Positions 1 through 5,044 of a stretch of 5,545 bases of DNA are shown here, piece by piece; positions within the stretch are counted from its first letter, which is position 1, and each line of letters opens with the position of its first letter. The notes beneath the pieces were generated by a model. That model did not search any database and was not told where the DNA came from. It was given only the letters and a program-made list of their open reading frames with translations. The stretch covers positions 1 through 5,545 of the forward strand of contig CAKUME010000091.1 in the NCBI GenBank assembly GCA_934667575.1, written 5' to 3'. The position numbers and the translations under genes were made by a program. The stretch is from an uncultured Eubacteriales bacterium. Its GTDB lineage: Bacteria; Bacillota; Clostridia; Oscillospirales; Acutalibacteraceae.

Positions 1-2
1 TT

Positions 3-230
3 TTACAGATCGTCTGCGTCCTGTACCGGCTGCTCATCGCTCAGCCCGGTGCCGGTGTAGCTGCCGAGCACATCGGACGGCACGTCCGACCGGTTCATTT
101 GCGGCAGCACCTCGGCAATGCCGTCAATATTCTGCATATAACCGAATTTTTTCTGATAATCCCGGCGGCGCTGCTCCTCGGCGCGGCGGCGCTCGGTGTC
201 GGGCTCTTCCATCGGATATCTGGGAATCAT
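3..230 (-). CDS. Small hypothetical protein, 75 aa, charged N-terminus and acidic C-terminus
   Basis: This gene encodes a 75-residue soluble protein of unknown function. The ATG at 230 is chosen because an AGAAAGGA ribosome binding site lies 9 nt upstream; an in-frame longer reading to 278 lacks such a site and would cover the likely promoter. Residues about 12-30 are rich in Arg, Glu and Lys (ERRRAEEQRRRDYQKKFGY) and could form a charged helix. The rest looks disordered and contains DVLGSYTGTG (about residues 52-61), ending in PVQDADDL. From memory, short clostridial hypothetical proteins share a GSYTG core and a PVQDADDL-like end, but this was not checked. There is no signal peptide, membrane segment or cysteine. 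The gene is divergent from galE and stops with TAA 3 nt from the window edge, so downstream partners are not visible. The product may be a small regulatory or adaptor protein, but nothing shows this directly. Confidence 0.75.
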   Translation of the reverse strand: MIPRYPMEEPDTERRRAEEQRRRDYQKKFGYMQNIDGIAEVLPQMNRSDVPSDVLGSYTGTGLSDEQPVQDADDL

Positions 231-236
231 GGTGTG

Positions 237-247
237 TCTTCCTTTCT
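237..247 (-). promoter_or_regulatory. Ribosome binding site of the small protein gene
   Basis: On the minus strand AGAAAGGAAGA stands before the ATG at 230, with AGGA 9 nt away. It supports the shorter 75-residue reading. The same 12-mer CAGAAAGGAAGA precedes the substrate-binding protein gene (4166-4177). Confidence 0.7.
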
Positions 248-264
248 GTTTGGTTGAATCGTTT

Positions 265-280
265 GGATGCCAGTGCATCC
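265..280. repeat. Perfect 6-bp inverted repeat, GGATGC-CAGT-GCATCC
   Basis: GGATGC at 265-270 and GCATCC at 275-280 are perfect complements around the 4-nt loop CAGT. The element lies just downstream of the candidate -10 hexamer of the small minus-strand gene, so it would sit at its transcription start. It could be an operator or a 5' hairpin in the leader. It has no U-tract and is too short to be called a terminator. Confidence 0.5.
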
Positions 281-286
281 GCTTTC

Positions 287-315
287 AGTATACCCGAAAT
301 CCGGCGAATTTTTCG
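287..315 (-). promoter_or_regulatory. Candidate promoter of the small protein gene
   Basis: On the minus strand a good -10 hexamer TATACT is at 292-287. The hexamer 17 bp upstream (CGAAAA, 315-310) matches the -35 consensus poorly, and there is no extended -10 TG. Transcription would start near 280, giving a leader of about 50 nt. The -10 is convincing, but the promoter as a whole is only a candidate and may need an activator. Confidence 0.35.
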
Positions 316-375
316 CCCGGCGTGCGCATTGGGTGGATTCAATCAATTTTATGTAATTTTGTATCATTCCGCGGC

Positions 376-401
376 AAACCGCTTGCAATTTCGCGCGGTT
401 T
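376..401. promoter_or_regulatory. Operator-like inverted repeat over the galE -35 region
   Basis: AAACCGC (376-382) and GCGGTTT (395-401) are perfect 7-bp complements separated by 12 nt, with centres 19 bp apart, close to two helical turns. The repeat spans the -35 hexamer (383-388) and part of the spacer of the galE promoter, where a bound dimeric regulator would block or affect RNA polymerase. A shorter nested palindrome, GCGG-CAAA-CCGC, is at 371-382. It does not match the CcpA cre consensus as I know it. No regulator can be named. Confidence 0.4.
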
Positions 402-411
402 CGGCTACAAT
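383..411 (+). promoter_or_regulatory. galE promoter, sigma-A type
   Basis: A -35 TTGCAA (383-388) and a -10 TACAAT (406-411) are separated by exactly 17 bp. Each matches the housekeeping consensus at five of six or better-conserved positions. Transcription would start near 418, leaving a leader of about 43 nt with no obvious structure before the ribosome binding site. The upstream stretch 340-365 is AT-rich and could act as an UP element. Confidence 0.75.
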
Positions 412-444
412 AAAAACAAAGAACAAAAACATTCCGTCATGGAA

Positions 445-450
445 AAGGAG
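445..450 (+). promoter_or_regulatory. galE ribosome binding site
   Basis: AAGGAG lies 10 nt before the ATG at 461. It fixes this start over the longer in-frame reading from 254, which would begin upstream of the promoter. Confidence 0.8.
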
Positions 451-460
451 TCTGATTCTG

Positions 461-1477
461 ATGGCAATTCTGGTAACGGGCGGTTCCGGTTATATTGGCA
501 GCCACACCTGCGTGGAGCTGCTGAACGCAGGCTACGATGTGGTGGTTGCAGACAACTACTACAACAGCAAGCCGGAGGTTTTGCAGCGCATTCACCGCAT
601 CACAGGCAAAGACGTGACGTTTTATGAGTGCGATATACGCGACCGCGAAGGACTCAAGAAGATTTTTGCGGAAAACGACATCGAATCCGTAATCCATTTT
701 GCGGGGCTCAAGGCAGTGGGCGAATCGTGCCACAAGCCGCTTGAATATTTTGACAATAACGTGTACGGCTCCATTGTGCTGCTCGAAACCATGGCGGAAT
801 GCGGCGTGAAAAAAATCGTGTTTTCCTCCTCGGCCACGGTTTACGGCAGCAAAGGCGTTTCGCCGCTGCGCGAAGAGATGCCGATCGGCGATGTGTCGAA
901 CCCCTACGGCCGCACCAAAGTGATGATCGAACAGATGCTCGATGACCTGTATGCTTCGGACAACAGCTGGAACATTGTGAAGCTGCGCTACTTTAACCCG
1001 ATCGGCGCACACAAAAGCGGCCTGATCGGCGAAGACCCGAACGGCATTCCGAACAACCTGATGCCTTATATTGCACGCGTGGCGGTGGGCAAGCTGCCGG
1101 AGCTGACTATTTTTGGCAAAGATTACGATACGCCCGACGGCACCTGCATTCGCGACTACATTCATGTGGTGGATCTGGCGCGCGGCCACATCAACGCCGT
1201 GCAGAAAACGCTTGACGGCACCGGCCTGTTCACCTACAATCTGGGAACCGGCGAGGGTTACAGCGTGCTCGATGTGGTGAACGCGTTCATGAAAGCGACC
1301 GGCAAAAATGTGCCCTATCACTTTGGACCGCGCCGCGAAGGCGACCTGCCGGTGGTGTATTCCGACCCGCAAAAGGCGCTGCGCGAGCTGAACTGGAAAG
1401 CGGAGTACACACTGGCCGACATGTGCGCCGACTCGTGGCGCTGGCAGAGCCAGAATCCGAACGGTTACGACGATTGA
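461..1477 (+). CDS. galE: UDP-glucose 4-epimerase (GalE)
   Basis: GalE interconverts UDP-galactose and UDP-glucose in the cytoplasm, using a tightly bound NAD+. It is the last step of the Leloir pathway and supplies UDP-sugars for surface glycans. The 338-residue length equals that of the E. coli enzyme. The Rossmann motif TGGSGYIGSHT (residues 6-16) starts the protein. The short-chain dehydrogenase catalytic set is present: Ser124 in FSSSATVYG, Tyr149 and Lys153 in NPYGRTK. Substrate-site residues match E. coli by position: Asn179 (RYFNP), Asn199 (IPNNLMPY), Arg231 (RDYIHV) and Arg292 (RREGDLP). At the gatekeeper position, E. coli Tyr299 is Val299 here, which may widen specificity to N-acetylated UDP-hexosamines. 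The gene is monocistronic, with its own promoter and terminator. No galK or galT is adjacent, so a role in glycan precursor supply is as likely as galactose use. Confidence 0.96.
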   Translation: MAILVTGGSGYIGSHTCVELLNAGYDVVVADNYYNSKPEVLQRIHRITGKDVTFYECDIRDREGLKKIFAENDIESVIHFAGLKAVGESCHKPLEYFDNNVYGSIVLLETMAECGVKKIVFSSSATVYGSKGVSPLREEMPIGDVSNPYGRTKVMIEQMLDDLYASDNSWNIVKLRYFNPIGAHKSGLIGEDPNGIPNNLMPYIARVAVGKLPELTIFGKDYDTPDGTCIRDYIHVVDLARGHINAVQKTLDGTGLFTYNLGTGEGYSVLDVVNAFMKATGKNVPYHFGPRREGDLPVVYSDPQKALRELNWKAEYTLADMCADSWRWQSQNPNGYDD

Positions 1478-1504
1478 TCGCCGCCGAAATTGACAAAATA
1501 AAAC

Positions 1505-1547
1505 GAATGACCCTCGCGGAACGCTCATTCCGCGAGGGTCATTTTTT
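1505..1547. terminator. galE intrinsic terminator, probably bidirectional
   Basis: A perfect stem of 15-16 bp pairs about 1506-1521 with 1528-1543 (core GACCCTCGCGGAA against TTCCGCGAGGGTC) around a 6-nt loop, CGCTCA. On the plus strand it is followed by a run of T (1542-1547). The minus strand also reads a T-rich tract after the stem (complement of 1491-1505), so it can back up termination of the opposing ABC operon. It begins 28 nt after the galE stop. Confidence 0.92.
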
Positions 1548-1554
1548 GAGGCGC

Positions 1555-1597
1555 AAAAAGCAGCGGACACGCCGGGAACCGGCGCGCCCGCTGCTTC
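1555..1597 (-). terminator. Intrinsic terminator of the ABC transporter operon
   Basis: Read on the minus strand, AAGCAGCGG (1596-1588) pairs with CCGCTGCTT (1566-1558). An inner GCCGG/CCGGC stem closes on a 3-nt loop, with an internal loop between the two stems. The stem is followed by TTTTT (complement of 1555-1559). It lies about 20 nt after the ATPase stop codon and just before the galE terminator, so the two convergent units each have their own stop. Confidence 0.8.
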
Positions 1598-1616
1598 ATT
1601 ATGGTGTTTTCAGATT

Positions 1617-2246
1617 TCATACGCGGGCTGGAAACACTTCCGCCGACTCCACGCACAGCGGGCGGCCGCGCAAGGTGACGATTCGGCCGCCAAGCGCTTC
1701 GGCCTCGGTGCGGTCGTGTGTGACCAGCACCACGGTTTTTTCGCGCCAAGCGGATTGCAGCAACGCGCTCACCCGACCGCGGGTTTCGGTGTCCAGTTCC
1801 TTAAACGGTTCGTCGAGCAGCCAAACATCGCCGCCAAACGCCAGCAGCCGGGCAATGGCGGCGCGCTGCTGCATGCCGCCGCTCAGTTCATCCGGATACT
1901 GCGCCGCCGCTTCGCCCAGCCCGACTGCTTCGAGCAGGCGGAGCGCTTCGGCACGGGCAGCCGCGCCCGGAACCGGATGCGCCAGCATCACGTTTTGCAG
2001 CACCGTTGCGCCCGGCAGCAGGCGGTGTTCCTGGAACAGCACGCCCACCCGGCGGCCGGAAAGGCCGGTGATCGTGCCGCCCTGGGGAACCGTCAGCCCG
2101 GCAAGCAGGCGGATCAGCGTGGTTTTTCCGCAGCCGGAAGGGCCGCACAGGCAAGTGACCGTGCGGTCGGGCAAGGTCAGCGAAAAATTTTGCAGCAACG
2201 CATCCGCGCCAAAGCGCAGGTTGATGTGACTCAGTTCGATGGCCAT
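1617..2246 (-). CDS. ABC transporter ATP-binding protein, nitrate/sulfonate/taurine importer type
   Basis: This is the cytoplasmic ATPase that would drive the importer encoded just upstream. All nucleotide-binding motifs are visible in the 209 residues: Walker A GPSGCGKTT (35-43), Q-loop Gln72 in FQEHRLLP, signature LSGGMQQR (121-128), Walker B VWLLDEP (141-147), D-loop ELD (150-152) and switch His177 in VTHD. The FQEHRLLPGATVLQNV stretch and overall pattern fit the SsuB/TauB/NrtD group. It is shorter than the usual 240-260 residues, ending about 30 residues after the H-loop, so it is essentially a bare nucleotide-binding domain. The ATG at 2246 has GGAGGG 7 nt upstream. It is the last gene of the operon, 93 nt after the permease stop, and is followed by a terminator. 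The family call is firm; the substrate is unknown. Confidence 0.93.
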   Translation of the reverse strand: MAIELSHINLRFGADALLQNFSLTLPDRTVTCLCGPSGCGKTTLIRLLAGLTVPQGGTITGLSGRRVGVLFQEHRLLPGATVLQNVMLAHPVPGAAARAEALRLLEAVGLGEAAAQYPDELSGGMQQRAAIARLLAFGGDVWLLDEPFKELDTETRGRVSALLQSAWREKTVVLVTHDRTEAEALGGRIVTLRGRPLCVESAEVFPARV

Positions 2247-2339
2247 GGCGTTTCCCTCCGTTCGATTGATCCGCAGGCACCACCGCAGCGCAGCGGCAAT
2301 CCGATCCTGCCCCGCTTTTCCCCATTCCCCTGCGCGCTG

Positions 2340-3122
2340 TCATTTGGCCATACGCGCCGCAGACGGGCGGCGGCGCGCGGTGATGCAGCGCAGCAGCACC
2401 CGAATCAGGCGGTCAATCAGCAGGCTTAGGGCAATGACGAGAATGGTCCACGCAAAAAGGTCGGCGGTTTCCAAATAGATTTTGGCGTTATAAATCTGAC
2501 CGCCAATGGAATTGCGCGTGACGGCAATCACCTCGGCGGCAATGCCGGATTTCCATGCAAAGCCCAGTCCGGTGGAGCATGCCGCCGAAAAATACGGCAG
2601 CAGCGCAGGCAAATAAAGCCACCGAAGCCGTTTGCCCGCGGAAAACCCGTAGACTTGGGTCATTTCGAGCAGCTCGCGGTCCACTGCATCCACGCCGCGC
2701 GTAATATTTTCCCACACAATGGGGGTAACCGTGAGAAACGTGATCACGGTGGGCACCCATGCGGTGCGCACCCACACCAGCAGCAGGATGATAAACGACG
2801 CCACCGGCACCGCGCGCACCGTGCGCACAAGCGGCGCAAGCAGCATCCGCCCCACGCCCGACCACGCGGTCAGCGCGGCCAGCAGAACGCCGGCCGCCAC
2901 CGCGGCGGCAAACCCGAGCAGGATCCGGCCGATGGTGCCGCCCACAATGGCCCAGCAGCGCGGCTGCGTGCACCAAGCAAGCAGCCGCTGTGCCACCTGC
3001 ACCGGCGACGCCACGAGGATGTCTTTGCCGACGACCCAATACAGGCCTTGCCACACGGCAAGCCAAAACACCAGCGCAACGAGCCCGCGCAGCAGCTTAT
3101 TTGGAATAATAGAACGCATCAT
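2340..3122 (-). CDS. ABC transporter permease, SsuC/TauC-like
   Basis: This is the membrane subunit of the importer, 260 residues from the chosen start, close to the usual SsuC/TauC length. About six hydrophobic segments are visible (near residues 11-31, 58-87, 94-118, 122-140, 172-200 and 220-246). The cytoplasmic EAA loop that docks on the ATPase is at about 149-175 (LLEMTQVYGFSAGKRLRWLY, then LPALLP). The following GLGFAWKSGIAAEVIA is typical of the family. The C-terminus is basic. The start is uncertain: tandem ATG codons at 3122 and 3119 give a normal N-terminus but lack a clear ribosome binding site; an in-frame ATG at 3161 and a TTG at 3173 would add 13 and 17 residues. The chosen start overlaps the binding-protein gene by 26 bp, so translation is probably coupled to it. 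Confidence 0.92.
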   Translation of the reverse strand: MMRSIIPNKLLRGLVALVFWLAVWQGLYWVVGKDILVASPVQVAQRLLAWCTQPRCWAIVGGTIGRILLGFAAAVAAGVLLAALTAWSGVGRMLLAPLVRTVRAVPVASFIILLLVWVRTAWVPTVITFLTVTPIVWENITRGVDAVDRELLEMTQVYGFSAGKRLRWLYLPALLPYFSAACSTGLGFAWKSGIAAEVIAVTRNSIGGQIYNAKIYLETADLFAWTILVIALSLLIDRLIRVLLRCITARRRPSAARMAK

Positions 3123-4158
3123 CGGGGAGCGCGCCGCCAACGGACGCCGGATTTGCCGCATAGAGCACTTCAAACAGTCCGGTGAGCTTCGATTTCATTT
3201 CCGCACCGTCCATATAAGTGATATGGCAGGCCGGAATGGCTTTTTCGGCCATTTTGGCGTTGGCAAGCATCCCGTATTTTTCAATCAGCTGTGCCGCATC
3301 GGCCGGGTGCTCATTGGTGTATTCCACCGACGCCTTGTACTCTGTGCGGAACGCGTCCACTGCATCCGGGTGCGCGTCGGCAAACGCCTTGTTCACCACG
3401 ATGCAGCCCATGGAGAGCACGCTTTCGTTATTGGTGGCTTTGTTCCATTCTTCGGTGAGGTCGAGCGCCTTTTTGATCGTGTCGTCTTTCATCGTGACCT
3501 GCGTGACAAACGGCTGCGGCAGCACGGCGATCATCGGCTCGGTGCTCGCAATCATCTTGGAAGCCAGCTCGCTGTGCTCCGACAGATACTCCACCGTCAC
3601 GTCTTTTTCGGGGTCGAGGCCGTTTTTCGCGAGCAGAAAGTTCAGCACATACTCCGGCATTGCGCCCTTGCCGGTGGAATAGATGGTTTTGCCCTTGAGC
3701 TGCGACCAGTCGGTGATCTCCTCGTTTTTGGTGAGCATATAAAGCACACCGAGGGTGTTCACGTTCAAAATCTGCACGCCGCCATTGGACTTTTGATACA
3801 GCACCGCCGCCAGATTGGTGGGCACGGCGGCGATATCCAGCTCGCCCTTGATGAGCTTGGCGGTGATTTCATCGGCCGCCCCGGCAATGGTGACGGTGTA
3901 GTCATTCGCGGTGGATTTGGATTCGGAATCGGACATCAGCTTGACCATACCGAAACCGGTCGGCCCCTTGAGGCCGGCGAGCGACACGGCAGTTTTCTCG
4001 GCCGGAGCGGACGACGGCTGTTCGGACGCAGCCGATGATACCTGCGACGACGCTTCGGGGACCGACGACGTCTCGGACGAAGCGGTTTTGCCCGCGCATC
4101 CGGTCAGCGCACCCAACGCCAGACCGGCGGTGAGCAACAGCGCTAAAAGTTTTTTCAT
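3097..4158 (-). CDS. ABC transporter substrate-binding lipoprotein (TauA/SsuA/NMT1-like)
   Basis: This is the extracellular binding protein that would deliver substrate to the permease. The 353-residue protein starts with a lipoprotein signal peptide: KK, a hydrophobic core and the lipobox LTGC, with the lipidated Cys at 21. A Ser/Ala/Glu-rich tether follows (about 24-56). The mature domain begins with VSLAGLKGPTGFGMVKLM (58-75). GELDIAAVPTNLAA (105-118) and LKGKTIYSTGKG (154-165) are typical of type II periplasmic-binding folds in the COG0715-like group; the product ends ASVGGALPDDAFYYSK. Family substrates include nitrate, sulfonates, taurine, bicarbonate and pyrimidine precursors, and none can be chosen here. 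The ATG at 4158 follows AGAAAGGAAGA (AGGA 10 nt away), which lies inside the end of the regulator gene. The two genes overlap by 4 bp (ATGA), so translational coupling is expected. Confidence 0.93.
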   Translation of the reverse strand: MKKLLALLLTAGLALGALTGCAGKTASSETSSVPEASSQVSSAASEQPSSAPAEKTAVSLAGLKGPTGFGMVKLMSDSESKSTANDYTVTIAGAADEITAKLIKGELDIAAVPTNLAAVLYQKSNGGVQILNVNTLGVLYMLTKNEEITDWSQLKGKTIYSTGKGAMPEYVLNFLLAKNGLDPEKDVTVEYLSEHSELASKMIASTEPMIAVLPQPFVTQVTMKDDTIKKALDLTEEWNKATNNESVLSMGCIVVNKAFADAHPDAVDAFRTEYKASVEYTNEHPADAAQLIEKYGMLANAKMAEKAIPACHITYMDGAEMKSKLTGLFEVLYAANPASVGGALPDDAFYYSK

Positions 4159-4886
4159 GATTCATTCTTCCTTTCTGATTTCGCACTGGATTTATTCGGC
4201 TGCGGCGCAGCAAAGCGCAGCAGCGCATCGGGATGGAGCACGGTGATCTGCCGCCCGCTGCGCACGGCAATGCCCTCGGCCGCCAGCTGATCGAACGCCC
4301 GATACAGCGACACACGCGCCAAATCGAGCACACGGCACAGCGCGCTGACGGTGCAGGGCAGTTCAAACGGGCTGCCCTGCGCGCGATAAAGCTGCGCCAG
4401 ATACATCGCCACGCGCACCACCGCTTCGCCCGCAGTGAATGCGGTGATCTTGCGGTTCAAAAAAGCCACGCGGTTCGACAAAAACGCAATATAGCTTTCG
4501 GCAACGGCCGGGTCGCGGGCGATCAGCTCGCGCAGCAGCGATTGCGGCAGGATGAGCGCCTTCACGCGCGTTTGGGCCGTGACGCGCGACAGGGATTCGC
4601 CCGGGGGCGCAAACGCGGCCGCAAGGCCGAACAAATCGCCCGCGCAAAAGGTGTTGAGCGTGACCGACTGAGCCAACCCGCAGCATTGCGCCCGCCCGCT
4701 GACGATTAGCGCAGCGGCGTGCGGAAAATGCACCGCATCGTATAGTATTTCCCCTGCATCAAACGAAGCGTACACGCTTTTTTCGCTGAGACGCACAAAC
4801 GTCAGGCTTTCGGGCCGGGCGGCGGAAAAAAGCGGCGTTTGCGCCAGCAGCGCCACTGCGCCGGATTTGTTCTGAATCACCCGCAT
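4155..4886 (-). CDS. Crp/Fnr-superfamily transcriptional regulator
   Basis: This 243-residue protein has the two-domain Crp/Fnr layout. An N-terminal cyclic-nucleotide-binding-type beta-roll covers about 15-120 (LFSAARPESLTFVRLSEKSVYASFDAGEILYD, then GDLFGLAAAFAPPGESLSRVTAQT). A long dimerisation helix covers about 126-150 (FLSNRVAFLNRKI). A C-terminal winged helix covers about 176-218, with turn and recognition helix in VLDLARVSLYRAFDQLAAEG. The N-terminal cysteine cluster that holds the Fe-S cluster in Fnr is absent, and I see no clear cAMP-contacting Arg-Ser pair. Cysteines are at 68, 69, 81, 178 and 184. The signal is therefore unknown. The ATG at 4886 has GGAGGG 5 nt upstream. It is the first gene of the ABC operon, so it probably controls its own promoter and the importer. 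Confidence 0.88.
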   Translation of the reverse strand: MRVIQNKSGAVALLAQTPLFSAARPESLTFVRLSEKSVYASFDAGEILYDAVHFPHAAALIVSGRAQCCGLAQSVTLNTFCAGDLFGLAAAFAPPGESLSRVTAQTRVKALILPQSLLRELIARDPAVAESYIAFLSNRVAFLNRKITAFTAGEAVVRVAMYLAQLYRAQGSPFELPCTVSALCRVLDLARVSLYRAFDQLAAEGIAVRSGRQITVLHPDALLRFAAPQPNKSSAKSERKNES

Positions 4887-4926
4887 GATTGCCCTCCGAA
4901 ATAAAAATGTTGCTGTTTTTGTTTCA

Positions 4927-4954
4927 TTTGATACATCTCCATTAGTATAACAAA
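4927..4954. promoter_or_regulatory. Imperfect inverted repeat over the operon -10, possible autoregulatory site
   Basis: TTTGATAC (4927-4934) and GTATAACAAA (4945-4954) are inverted copies that differ by a 2-nt insertion, separated by 10 nt. The right arm overlaps the -10 hexamer and the left arm lies just past the start point. A dimeric Crp/Fnr-type protein bound here would repress. The arms are AT-rich and imperfect, so chance is a real alternative. Confidence 0.25.
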
Positions 4955-4972
4955 CGCAGGAGAATTTGTCAA
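4944..4972 (-). promoter_or_regulatory. Promoter of the regulator-ABC transporter operon
   Basis: On the minus strand a perfect -35 TTGACA (4972-4967) and a -10 TATACT (4949-4944) are 17 bp apart. TG one base before the -10 makes it an extended -10 promoter. Transcription would start near 4937, giving a leader of about 50 nt before the ATG at 4886. By its consensus match it should be strong without an activator, which favours repression as the mode of control. Confidence 0.9.
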
Positions 4973-4978
4973 GTCTCT

Positions 4979-5017
4979 AAAAAAAGAAAAACCGCGCTGC
5001 AATTCAGCAGCACGGCT
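4979..5017 (-). terminator. Intrinsic terminator after the threonine aldolase-family gene
   Basis: On the minus strand AGCCGTGCTGC (5017-5007) pairs with GCAGCGCGGTT (5000-4990) over 11 bp with two G-U pairs, around the 6-nt loop TGAATT. A long T-rich tract follows (complement of 4979-4991). It lies about 28 nt after the stop codon at 5045 and 7 bp before the -35 of the next operon, insulating the two units. Confidence 0.88.
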
Positions 5018-5044
5018 CACAATGAAAAATGAAAAAATATTGGA

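Noticed and set aside
254..460. In-frame N-terminal extension of galE by 69 codons
   Set aside because: The ATG at 461 has an AAGGAG site 10 nt upstream and gives the exact GalE length and N-terminus; the extension starts upstream of the clear promoter and resembles no protein.
437..1570. 377-codon open frame antisense to galE
   Set aside because: It is the mirror of a GC-rich coding sequence and also runs through the galE terminator; its His/Val/Ala-rich translation resembles no family.
1888..2343. 151-codon minus-strand frame starting at an ATGA overlap with the permease stop
   Set aside because: The start overlap is tempting, but most of the frame lies out of frame within the ATPase gene, whose own frame is intact with its own ribosome binding site; the translation has no recognisable motif.
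1423..2429. Two overlapping plus-strand frames of 268 and 237 codons across the galE end and the ATPase gene
   Set aside because: They are antisense to the ATPase gene, one crosses the terminators, and both are Ser/Arg/Ala-rich with no family resemblance.
2719..4038. 439-codon open frame on the plus strand, antisense to the permease and binding-protein genes
   Set aside because: It overlaps two convincing genes and its translation is His/Arg/Gly-rich with no domain, as expected for an antisense shadow in GC-rich DNA.
4022..4090. Ser/Ala-rich repeat-like stretch near the binding-protein N-terminus
   Set aside because: It encodes the low-complexity tether after the lipidated cysteine, which is normal for Gram-positive binding lipoproteins; no true tandem repeat unit is present.
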